NCBI GenBank assembly: GCA_030512335.1
Contig: JAULSU010000007.1
Span: forward strand, 1,860,001-1,924,000
DNA length: 64,000 bases
Direction: 5' to 3'
Source of the DNA: Immersiella caudata
Taxonomy: Eukaryota; Ascomycota; Sordariomycetes; Sordariales; Lasiosphaeriaceae
The notes under the pieces are model-generated. The model was not told the origin of the DNA, did no database searches, and saw only the letters and a program-made list of their open reading frames with translations. A program made the position numbers and the translations under genes. Shown here one piece after another: positions 34,922 to 46,025 of the stretch (its first letter is position 1; every line of letters begins with the position of its first letter).

Positions 34922-37900
34922 TCAGGTCCTCTTGTGCTTTTCAGCCAGCTTCTCCGCCGTCATCCTTCCCAAGTCTGCAATACTGCTTGCCCCAACAATC
35001 TCTACCACGGTGAACGGCACGCCGACCTTTTGACGGAACCAGTTCCTCAGCTCGATACTAACCAGTGAGTCCACACCGACATTTGCTAGGGGCACGTTGA
35101 GATCTGGCTCCTCATCGCCGCGCATCATGAAGTTAAAAAGCGTGGCACCAATCTCGTTGGCGAGGAAGTTGGCGGTGGTCTCCGAGGTGAGGATTTCAGG
35201 GGTCTTGCCACATGAAGACAGGAACTCCTTGAGACTCCCGTCGGTACCGGCCGGCCCGCCGCTGACGGTCGTGGTATCGTGCTGCTCAATGTTGCGGTAG
35301 ACGAGCAACCGAGGGTTCTTCTTCCATCCGGTACGGTTCATGGGAGAGAGGAGCGGAAGTTTGGAGCGTAGGCCGAGGATGACGTGGCCGGGGTTGACAT
35401 ATGCTCGGGTGGCAATGTCGATGCTTCGGTTGCCAGTTTCGGCGGGCTGAGCGGGCGGGAGTGGAGCGGCAGCCCATGGCCCAAGCATGAGCTCCATGGC
35501 GTCGAGGAGATCCTGCTCGTGGAGGAAGTGCAGAGAAGTTGCACGAAGGGCCTCGAGCAGGTGGCGCTCGCGGGCGAGGAAGCCGACGTCTTCCATGATG
35601 CCGATGGCCAAGGTAGAGCATGCTAGGCCCTGGGCACGGCGGTATTGAACGTAGGCGTCCATGAAGGTGTTGCCAGCAGCATAGTTGGCTTGGCCGATCT
35701 GGCCAGCCGTGCCGGACACGGAGCTGAAGAGGAAGAAGAAGTCGAGTGGCTCCGCCTGCTTCTTGAGAGCTTCCTCAAAGTTCCACGTCCCTGTGACCTT
35801 GGGGCGCACCGCCGTGTCCCAGGCTTGGAACGTCATGTCGACAAAGTTGGCATCTTGAAGGACCATGGCAGCCTGCAGCACCCCCCCGATGGGTGTGATA
35901 GCTGAGGCGATAACCTTCTCGACATCGGCAAGCTCATTGATGCTTCCGCCAATGAACTGGACGTGGCATCCCAAACTTTCCAGCTCCTTGCCAAAGGAGG
36001 GGTTGGTTTCCGCGAAGCGGCCAGCCGAGCGGGAGAAGAAGATGAGATGCCTGGCGCCGAGCTCAGCGAGGTAGGTGGCAATGGACTGGCCGAGACCGCC
36101 GAGACCACCGGCGAAGATGTACGTCCTGTCACCACGGAGGCGGATCTCTCGTCGTGCGGGGACTGCGTTGAGAACCTCATCTGAAGTGTCCTTCGGCACC
36201 GTCGCCACAATTTTGCCGATGTGCTGGCCCTTTTGCATGTAGCGGAAGGCTTCCTCGACCTTGGCAGATTCGAATGTCTTGATCGGCGTAATAGGGGCAA
36301 GTTTACCTTCGCTGCAAAGCAGCATCACCCGTCTCAGGACACGACTGGCCACCTTGGGCTTGTGCGCCCACAGCTCAGTGTGATCAAGTCCGACGAACGT
36401 CCGATTATTCTCAAAGCGGTCCATGGATAGCTCGGCCTTGCCAATGAAGTCGCGCTTTCCGATCTCCACCATGGTGCCGAACTTGGCTACGCACTTCCAA
36501 GACTCGTGAAGGAGCTCACCGGAAAGAGAGTTGAGAACGACATCCACACCCTTGCCGCCAGTCGCTTTAAGGACGCCCGGGAGGAAGGAGCTGTCGCGCG
36601 AGTTGAAGATGTGGTCGCGGGGGATACCGAATGTCTGACCGAGGTACTCGATCTTCTCTTCGTTTCCAACAGTGCAGAATATCTCCGCTCCGATCATCTG
36701 GGAGATCTGAATTGCGGCTTGCCCAACGCCGCCACATGCCGAGTGGATGAGAACCGTTTGGCCCTCCTCCAAGCGCGCCAAGTCTTCCAGACCGTACAAC
36801 GCCGTGCCGTAGACACAGGGCATGGTGGCCGCTCCTTCGAAAGACAGCATGTTGGGCAGCTTCACACACGCCATCTCAGCCATGATGAGAGACGTTGCGA
36901 AGCAGCCTGTGGAGCTGAAGGCGACCCGGTCACCGACGCTCAGCCACTTGACGTCAGGACCCACGCTGGTGATGACTCCCGCACCCTCGAACCCGAAATC
37001 ACCATTCCCCTCGCTGCCAGAATCGACAATGCCCATGGCGATGAGAACGTCCTTGAAGTTGAGTCCCACGGCCCTCGTGTCAACGCGGACCCAATCACCG
37101 CCTCGGGGGACAGGAGCGGCTGCCTTGCGCCACTTGAGCGTCTGGATGATACCGGGTTTCTCAATGACAAGGCGCTTGACTTGCTCCGTTGTAACATCAT
37201 CGCCCTTCTCCTTGAGTTCGTCATTGATTTTGATCCAGTGCATCCGTCCGACCTGGACAGTTCCATCATGGAACGCGTACTCGGACTCAAAGTCGGTCTC
37301 GCGCTCCTCTTGATCACGAGCCGCGGCCATACGCACGGGGAACGTCTTGAGAATCTGAGAGAGGCCACGCCAGCCGCCATCGGTATCGAAGCGCTCAAGC
37401 TCAAGAGTGACGAAGTCAAGACCCGTTTCCTGCCGAATGCTGCGCGAGATACCATTGACAAGGGCGTAGCGCGGGTCAGCACAGGCGATCTGGCAGGCAC
37501 CGGTGACGTAGAGGACGGGCATATCAGGGGCCGAGAATAGAGTGTGCTTGAAGGCGTTGAACTGCTCCTCAGTGATGGATGCGAGGAACGGGGCCTCGAG
37601 ATCGAGAAGGAAAACGCCCGGCCGATCAGCAGGCAGGTTCGCTCCTAGAGCAAAGGTCTCGACCTCCAAGCCGTTGGACCGTAAGTGATCAATGGCTGCT
37701 GCAACGGTTGGGTTGGCGGCGTCCTGGGCGACGACGCTGACGCTGGTGAGGGTGGGGGGCAGGGTAACGGCAGGCCGGGCGACGATGCTGTTGCTCGTGT
37801 TTCCGTCAAACGCCCAAGCCTCGACACCAGAAAAGCCTGCCTCAAGCAGGCGCTCATGCCAGATGTCGGCACTCACGTACGGCTCATGATCCCGACCATC

Positions 37901-40900
37901 GTCACTGAGCCACCAACCGACAAGTGGTCCCATGACGTAGTTGACGCTCTTGGAGGACTCGGGGCTTAGCTCCATGAGGAAGAGGCGGCCATCCGGACGC
38001 AGGAGTTTCCGCACGTTCTTCAGAGTATGGACAAGATTTGGAGTGGCGTGCAGGCAGTTGGAAGAGCAGATCAGGTCGAACGACCCCAGCTCAAAGCCTT
38101 GCTCCTCTGGGTCAAGGGTAATGTCGAGGGTCCGGTACTCGATAGCCTCGAAGTCCTTGAACCTCTCCTTTGCACCAATCGCGAAGCCGGAGGAGATGTC
38201 GGTATGGACATAGGTCCCATACAGGCGTTCTCCTTGGTCTGATGCCAGGGCTGCGAGAATGGTCGCTGTGGTACCTCCGGTGCCGGCGCCGATTTCGAGG
38301 ACTCGCATCACGGGCTTCTTGTGTCCCAAGAGCTTCAGGAACGCCACTGAATCGGCATTGTTCGTGAAGTCGTACATGCGCATGAGAAGGTTATCGGCCA
38401 TGAGCACTTCAAGGGGGTCCTCCTCTCCGGAAAAGAAGTCTGCGGAGTTTTTGTAGATACGCCACAGAGACACGGCGACGGGCTCGGCCTCGGTACCATA
38501 GGACGCCTCAAGACTGTCCTCAATCAGCTTGATGCGGTCGGGCGATGACAAGGCTGCAATCTCTGCACAGTTGGCCACGTAGGAATAGTTGCCCTCGACA
38601 GCTTGTTGAGTGATCAGACCCAGCCAGTCACGGAACTTGATGAGATGCCACGCATCAGTTTCGAGGCCAGCTAGCTGATGATGTGACTCGACAATGCAGG
38701 CCAGACCCAGCGTGTCAACCAACTTGCGGACCGGATGATTGATGTCCTTGTTGAGCGACAGGAGCAGGCTGCCTGGGTTCATGAAGTCGATGTCTGACTT
38801 CCACTCCAGCACCGCGGCAGCATGAGGGTCCTCGTCAACCACATCAGACCCGTCACTAAGGGGGGAAAGCTCCAGCCCCTTCCAGTTGAGCACGACCTTG
38901 CCGTTGCTCACGCCAGTCAAGTTGCTGTTGGAGCCTCCACGTCCTTTGGCTTCGGCGTCTCCAACCACCCGGATGGGGCCATCCGGCGTACCCACGTACA
39001 TTTCCTCGATATACTTGGGCACCGAGGGGGTTCGGAAGTTTCGGCCGAGACCGTGGCAAAGGCACACGTTCGACAGATGGAACGCTGCGTCGATGCTTCC
39101 GGGGTGCAGCGAGTAGACTGCGGCCTCATCCGGTGAGCACTTCTGGTAGATAGTGCCGGCAGCACGCTGTTCAGTGGTATGCGCAGTGATGTCGTCCAAG
39201 CCACGGAAGCGCCCGCCGTAGTTGAGGCCGAAGCGCCGCCACACGCTGTACATGCTCGAAGTGGGCACCTTGCGAGGAAAATCCTCGATCTCAGGTGTCT
39301 CGGACACGGCGGCATCATCGCGACCTGCACGCACCTGGCCCGTGATGTGCTTCGTCCAGACGTTGGTAGTAGGGTTCACTGACGAGATCGTGAATGTGAA
39401 CCAGTCGGAATCGATGCTCGTTGTCAGGCGGACCGGAACCAGCGTTGTGATGAGCTCGATCGGGTCGCCGTGGAGCACCAGAGCTGATGAGAGGGTCACG
39501 CGCCGCAAGGAGAAGTCGTCAGTTCCTGGACGTAGCTGCTTCACAGCCTCACCCGCCATAGCGAGGTAGCCTGCTCCGGGGAAGATGATGTCACCGAGGA
39601 TGTCATGGTCGGAGAGCCAGGGGGCATCTTGCACGCGCAATTTGCATCGCCAGGCCGGCCCGGCATCCGAACTTTCGATGATCCGCGAGCCCAGCAGCTC
39701 GTGATGGTCGTACTTGCGGAGACGGAAATCCTTGGATATGCGATTCTCGAGCCACAGCTCAGTGTAGTTCCAGCTGTAGGAGGGGAGATTGGTCAAGAAC
39801 TTGACACCAGCCGGGGAGCCATTCACTGCGTGAAGGTCAATGCGAGAAACTCCAGCGAGCCAGAGATTTCCTGCGGCGTTGAGGGCGGCTTGGAGCGCAT
39901 CCACATCACGGATCAGCGTCCCAATGTACTCAGCCGTCTTGTTAGCAGCCTGTATGGTCTGTCTGATAGGCCCTTGGAGCGCCGAATGTGGGCCGATCTC
40001 AACGAATGTGGCATTGTCGTGCGCCTCGAGAGCGGCTGCCACAGCGCTCTTGAAGAGGACAGGCGAGACGAGGTTCTGGATCCAATACCCTTCCGACAGG
40101 TCCGGATTGCTCTTTGCTGTGACAGAAGAGTAAAACGGAATCTGAGGCGTCTTTGCTTGAATGGACCCAAGGCGTGCAGCGTAACTGTCGGCGACGAACT
40201 TCATGTGCTGAGAGTGGTAAGCACACTCAACCCGAAGGGCACGAACGAGGGCTGAAGGTTCGGCAGCGCGAATGTCTTCCATCACTGTTTCGAGGACGTC
40301 CAATTCGCCAGTCAGGGTAACACTCGACGGCGAGTTCTCGCAGCCAATGGCTACGCCCGGCTTGAGATACTGCTCAACGCTTTCGCGGCCAAGGCCAATG
40401 GCTGCCATACCGCCCTTGTGGGTTTCCTTCAGGGCGACGGTGCATTGGCCTCGGTGGTACGCGATGCGAATTGCATCCTCAGCTGTAATGGATCCAGCGG
40501 CGTAGGCAGCAGCAATTTCGCCGGAGGAGTGACCGACAACGCCGCTTGGCTTGACCCCCCAGCTCTGAAGCAGGTCGACAAGAGCAACTTGCACGGCTGT
40601 GCAGCAAGGTTGCGAAAGCTCTGCTTCAGCCAATCGGCTGGTCTTCTTGGGTGCAAGGATCTCATCTGTCGATTAAGTGTCAGCCTCAACCCATGCCAAG
40701 TCATTGACAGGTTGCTACATACCTCGGAGAGTCCACTTGGGAGCGTCAGGAAGCTCAGCAAGGACGGCGTCGAGCTTATCGATCGTCTTTTTGAAGACTC
40801 CCTCACTGGTGATGAGCTCGCGGCCCATCCTCGCCCACTGCGCACCTTGCCCAGTGAAGGTGAAGATGAGACTGGGCTCGGGGCCTGAGGCTGACTTGAC

Positions 40901-42866
40901 GACTCGTGAAAGTTGGAACGAGTCGAGCCCATCGGTGACAGTGAACGCGCGGACTGGATGCACCTCGCGCTTTGTGTTGAGCGTGTAAGCGAGGTCGGCC
41001 AGCGACTCGGGATGCGCCGTCAAGTACTCTTCGTGCTTCTGGGCCGAGCCCTCGAGAGACTTCTGGTGCTTGGCTGAAAAGATCAAGAGCTGCTTCTTGA
41101 GGACGCCGTCTTCCTCGCCTGACGCGGATGTGTCTGTCTTCCTCCCCACTCCCCAGGATGCGGCTGACTCCAAAACGACATGGGCGTTTGCGCCACCGAT
41201 GCCGAAGCTGTTCACGGACACGCGCTCCAACCTGTCCTCTGGCCATGGCAAGGGCTTGGTAGGGACTGTGAGCTTGGCCTCCTTCCAGGGAACTATGATG
41301 CAAGTGTCAGTGGAGGGGACGATATATACTAACCACGGGACGTACTCTTTGGGTTTGGTGTCTTGAAGTTGATGTTGGGTGGAATGGTCTTGTGTTCAAG
41401 GGCCAGCGTCATCTTCATGATGCTGGAAAGACCTGATGCACCCTCGCCGTGGCCAATGTTCGGCTTCACTGAGCCGATGTAGATGCCGTGCTCACCGAAC
41501 ACTCTCGCAACAGCGCTGACTTCACGGGGGTCACCAGCCTAGATGGGACAAGTGTCAGCAAATCTGTCCCACACGCAATATCTTCAGGGCACTGACCGAA
41601 GTACCTGTCCCATGGCACTCAACCATGGCAGTCTTCGAGAAGTCTGTGATGCCGGCAAGTTGGTGCCCCCTCCGCATGAGCTTCTCGTGGCTCTCGTCGT
41701 TGGGAAGGGTAAAGCCGGCTGTTTTCCCGTCCGCGGCAACGCATGTGGACCTGATCACGGCACGGATGGGGTCGCCGTCCCGAATAGCGTCTGACAACTT
41801 CTTGATGTAGATGGCCGAAACACCTTCTCCACGGGCATAGCCGTCGGCACCGGCATCAAATGTCTTGCATCTCCCGTCTTCGGACAAGACCCCCTGTTCG
41901 GTCAACGCTACCGTTGTTCTTGGAGAGATGATGATGTTGATGCCTCCAACGATGGCACCGTCTGAGCAATCACCGCTGTGAATGTCCTGACATGCCAAAT
42001 GTAGAGCCATGAGCGACGAAGAACATGCCGTTCGTACCACCATGCTGTGCGTCAAAAGTAAGCACGACTGGTTTATTGCACTGAAGCCCAGAGCTGGCAT
42101 CTCACCTTGGACCTTTGAGGTCAAACTCATATGATGCCCGGTTGGCAATGATGTAGTCGCCATAGACATATGTTCGGGTGGGGTTGAGATCTTGGGCATC
42201 CACAGCCTCCATCTCAGACCAATCCTCGCCTTGCTCAACATGTCAGTGCTCACTGCCACAAGCAACCCCTGAGACAACAACGTACCGAGGGCTCCAACAT
42301 AGACACCAATATCCTTGCCACGCCACCCCGTCTTGCCCGCGCTCTCAAACGCTTCATAGACAACCTCCAAAAACAGACGCTAGAGAACTTCTCGTCAGAA
42401 ATCTTCCGGTGTCACCAACAGACAAACTGCCAAAACATACCTGCTGTGGATCCAACAACTCAGCCTCCTGCTTAGTAAACGACCAAAAACTCGCATCGAT
42501 ATTGGCATAATTCAAGTTCTCCAAGAAGTGGGCATATTTCGTCCCCACGTGGGTGACCCGGCCGGGACCAAACCATGTGTCGATGTTGTAGCGGTCCTTG
42601 GGAACCTCGCACCGGCCGTCCCGGCCGTTGACGAGCAGGTCCCAGTATGACTCTGCGTTGCGAACGCCGCCGGGGAGTCGCATGCCCATTCCGATGATGG
42701 CGATGGGCTCGTAGGTGCCATGGCTTTCGCCATTGGTGCCGTTGGTGTGGCCATTGGCGTGGCCGTTGGTGCCATTGGTGTGGCCGTTTGTATGACCATT
42801 TGTCGAGCCGTTCGTGGCAGCGGCAGCAGCACCATTGCTGTGACCGTTGGTCTCCGGGACGGCCAT
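34922..42866 (-). CDS. Highly reducing polyketide synthase KS-AT-DH-cMT-ER-KR-ACP
   Basis: Seven exons: 42866-42441, 42379-42286, 42229-42106, 42044-41597, 41538-41346, 41292-40723 and 40665-34922, all phases consistent, 2532 residues. Domains in order: KS with active Cys222 (RTACSSSL), HGTGTSAGDP and KPNIGHGEGASG; AT with GQGAQWARMG and Ser665 in GHSSGE; DH (from ~935) with WLSDHDILGDIIFPGAGY; C-methyltransferase (~1420) with intact SAM motif VLEIGAGTGG; ER (~1800-2110) with HSACGGVGQAAI; KR (~2130-2320) with YIFAGGLGGLGQSI; ACP with Ser2485 in GVDSLVSIELRNW. All reductive domains look intact, so a reduced, methyl-branched chain is expected. The protein ends 47 residues after the ACP serine, with no thioesterase, reductase or condensation domain. 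The N-terminus before the KS is an Asn-Gly-His/Thr repeat. The ATG at 42866 is the first in frame. The divergent type III PKS is the likely release partner. Confidence 0.97.
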
Positions 42867-43454
42867 TCTGGATGGCTGACAGTGCGATTGTGGGTATGGG
42901 GCACTGTGGGGATTGTGCTTGGAAAATGTGGAACTGGAAGGCACGACTGAACTTGTTGAGAAGTCCGTTTCAATCAAGCGTCAGTTCCTGTTTAGCCAGG
43001 ACTTCACTGTTTTGAGGGCTTCTGTTGACAGGTCGTTCTGTGATAGTATATGTGGCTCGTCCATCAGCACGGCCCCTTGATCCGGCTGCCATCAACACGG
43101 CGGTCTCGACAACACGTTGGAACCGACTATGACAAGCGGTAACCCATGGGGCTAGAAGCCTTGGCATATGTGGATCCCTAATGCAACCGGTATTCCTACC
43201 GTTTCTGCAGTGCCTGCAGGCCGGGCTGGCTCGCGGGGACAAACACCGCCCCTGTCGGTTCCGTAGTCGGTGTCGGTGGGTAACGATGCATCCTGGCAGC
43301 ACCGGTATGTCAGAAACTTTCGCAAACAACCCGCTCAATGCGAGAACCCTTATCTACCAACAAACCAGCGCCACCCTCTTACTGCAATGTTTTTTTTTTG
43401 GCCGGATCCTCGACCTGCTCTTCTCCCGCGAGCCGATCGACTGCATGAGCCGAC
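42867..43454. promoter_or_regulatory. Shared divergent promoter, HR-PKS / type III PKS
   Basis: 588 bases separate the two start codons. The arrangement would allow co-regulation of the two synthases, presumably by the MYB protein encoded 1.3 kb away. MYB-like cores are present (aaccg and ggtaac in gaaccgactatgacaagc.ggtaacc, about 43108-43142, and gggtaac at 43278-43284). A TATA-like tatatg on the PKS side lies near 43046. These motif readings are by eye and weak. Confidence 0.5.
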
Positions 43455-44739
43455 ATGGCTGACCCAAACCGCAGCGGTATCTACGTTGTCGGCATAGGTC
43501 ACCACTACCCTCCGTACCTCACCGACCTTGACGACCTAGAAGGGTACCTCGCCAGATTCCTCGACACCAATGCGCCATCGTACGTTTCTGTCCGCATACT
43601 GAGGTCCTTCCCACCAGAATCTGGAGTCTAACAACAAACACCCAGTGTAAAAAAACTTCTCCAAGTGAATCGCAAAACGGGAATCAAAGAGCGCCCCAAC
43701 ATCATCGCCCGAGATGATCCCCTTTTCAACCGTGCTGTACCCCCGACAATCTCCGAACTCGATCAAGTCTTCCGGACCCGTGCCGTCGATCTCGCCGCCC
43801 GAGCCTGCCGCAAAGCCATCGCCGACTGGGGCGGCACCGTGAGCCAAATCACCCACACGGTCGCCGTAACAGGCAGCAATGCCGGAAGTCCCGGATATGA
43901 CGTGCTTGTCAACGAGAAGCTTGGCGTCCCAGGGAATGCCCAGCGTGCTCTCCTCAGCGGCGTGGGCTGTGCTGGCGGGCTCGCGACACTCCGCGTCGCC
44001 GCGACCATGGCCAACGACGCTACACTCAGAGGGCGTCCGGCTCGGATTCTGGGATACGCCTGCGATCTCACGAGCACGAATATCCGCTGTGATTTGACCA
44101 TCATGGCGGAGAATCCTAACGAGACAAGAGTGTCAATGGCGTTGTTCTCAGATGCCGCAGCCGCTTTCATTGTTTGCAACGAACTGGCCCTTGATGATGA
44201 TGAGTCCATCATCTACTCAGTCCTGGACTGGGAGAATGGGGTGCTGAAAAATACCTTGGCCTATGAGCAGAGCCTCCCTGACCCATTAGGTACGCGTTTG
44301 CCTCGATATGCCACGACTGTCCTTACTCGCAGATTGACTAACGAGACGGGTAGGTTTCCGGTTCTTTATGAGCCCAGAGCTTCCTGATGTTACCAGTGGC
44401 GCCGTAGGGCCTCTGCTAGAAACGCTCCTAGCCCGCAACGCTTGGAGACTTCCTGATGGGAGTCCACCACTTCCCCCTACCGATCTAGATTGGGCAGTTC
44501 ACCCCGCTGGTTTGGCTGTCCTTGACAAGGTGAAGGAGAATATGGCCTTGCACGACGGCCAAATGCGAGCATGCTTCGACGTCTTTGAGGGCAAGGGAAG
44601 CTCAGCCAGCCCAACGGTGCTCATCGTTCTCGACAGGTTACGTAAGATGGGGAAGCCGAAAGAGAACATTGTGGCAACCTCGTTTGGTCCTGGCATTTGT
44701 GTTGAAATGCTTGCATTGAGATCGTGTTCAGACCACTAA
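43455..44739 (+). CDS. Type III polyketide synthase (chalcone-synthase-like)
   Basis: Exons 43455-43579, 43646-44289 and 44354-44739 give 384 residues, normal for fungal type III PKSs, which extend an acyl starter with malonyl-CoA and cyclise it to alkylresorcinols, resorcylic acids or pyrones. The nucleophile is Cys150 in LLSGVGCAGGLATLR, and His306 lies in WAVHPAGLA. GSNAGSPGYDVLV, the GFRFFMSPELPDVT segment and a C-terminal SFGPGICVEMLALR are family features. At the position of the third triad residue (Asn in GNSSSPTVL-type motifs) I read GKGSSASPTVLIVLD, so Ser339 appears to replace Asn; AGC is one base from AAC. The first intron restores SVKKLLQVNRKTGIK, and the second restores GFRFF. 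Divergent from the HR-PKS, it is the probable acceptor of that enzyme's chain. Its 3' end lies 32 bases from the MYB stop codon. Confidence 0.95.
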
Positions 44740-44771
44740 ATACCAGAAATGTATACGACAAGCGCCAACAT

Positions 44772-46025
44772 TTATGACATGCCAATTGTAGTTGAGATCT
44801 TCCGTCTGCACAGAATGTCTAGAATCTCGTTCCTCGTGTCTGGATCAAGGTTTTCCATCGTGAGCGAAGTCCTCTGCACTTCGTTCCGCTGCCGCTGAAA
44901 CCCCGTTGTGGTGATTGGGGTTGGTGGATCTGAGGTCGAAAGAGGTGAGTCCGAAACCCCGGCTGATGCAGTCATGGGCGAATCAAGCACGGCTCGGTCT
45001 AGCTGGCTGAAAGAAGGAAAGTTGCCGTAGCTGAGATACGACGTCTCATCGTACCCCGAGGAGAGGGCCCCGACCCAAGTGCTCGGGGTTGGGTGCAAGA
45101 GATCTGGTTCGTCCGAGGCTGCGAATGAGGAGCCATAGTCTAGGATGGGATCATGCCATCCGGTAGCTACCCCGTCTGGGTACGACATGAGTGCAACCGT
45201 GTGATCGTCTACTTTTGTACCAAAACCAGCATCCATGGGGCTCAGTGGAAAGTCCGATCCAATGTTACCGAAAACCGACATCCCAGATTGTTCGGACCGT
45301 CTGATGTTGAGATTGTACCTGATACACCGATACACAGTCAGCAACCTCTGACATATGGCACCCCTGTCTTTGACGTCACCAGTTTCCCACCTGTTCGAGA
45401 TCTCAAGTGTCGACCTGTTGGGAAAATAGTGCGCAGATATCTTCTTCCACGATCGGCCATGAATATGTACCGCCTCCATGAGGGATTGATCCTGTGTGCA
45501 GAGCGGCGAATTAGAACATTTCGCTGGATAGAGAACCCCCGCAGTCACTTGATAACATACATCCAGATCTGTCCAACCGCCCATGATGATATCGGGATCC
45601 AGAGTATTGGTCCAGTGCTTCGCGCATTGGTCAGGAGAGCGAGTACCAACTGAGTCGGAAACGGAGGTCCAGCTGACCGCGATTGTGAGCAAGGTTCATC
45701 TGCATCAAGCCTGCAGAGGACATACCTGTGCCCATGCGTGGCAACCGCCAGTGTGAGTCTGGTATTCTCCTCCTCAGTCCACGCACCTCGACTCCATTTG
45801 CACTTGATCTTCATCCATCTATTACGACAGTCTTTATTGCTTCGACCTTCGTGGCTTTCAGCAACGGTCACCCAGTTGATGGTCCCTGGCTGGCCGTCAG
45901 TAAACGCGAGTGCAGTTGTGTGGTTCGCCGTGCGGCCTACCCGTGTAGCTGCGAACCTGCTCGCTGAGCATTTTGTCTTCCTCTGGCGTCCATCTTCGCG
46001 ATGCCGTCGTCTTGCGGGTTGACAT
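44772..46025 (-). CDS. Three-repeat MYB DNA-binding protein, likely cluster regulator
   Basis: Five exons: 46025-45941, 45885-45726, 45672-45561, 45491-45391 and 45318-44772, giving 334 residues. The first ~165 residues form three SANT/MYB repeats: RRWTPEEDKML...INWVTVAESHEGRSNKDCRNRWMKI; WSRGAWTEEENTRLTLAVATHGHSWTSVSDSVGTRSPDQCAKHWTNTL (each quoted only in part); and GGWTDLDDQSLMEAV...SWKKISAHYFPNRSTLEISNRY. The regularly spaced Trp residues of MYB helices are visible in each. The C-terminal half is acidic and Ser/Thr/Pro-rich (LDSPMTASAGVSDSPLSTSD), suiting an activation domain, and ends in a short charged segment (LDPDTRNEILDILCRRK). Sitting inside the cluster and convergent with the type III PKS, it is inferred to control the pathway. 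Pathway-specific fungal regulators are more often Zn2Cys6 proteins. Confidence 0.88.

Noticed and set aside
36506..37540. 344-codon plus-strand frame within the HR-PKS
   Set aside because: Antisense shadow of the ER/MT region of the PKS.
42867..42977. Upstream extension of the HR-PKS frame
   Set aside because: The frame opens at a TTG, and the first ATG is at 42866, immediately before the Asn-Gly repeat usual for such N-termini.
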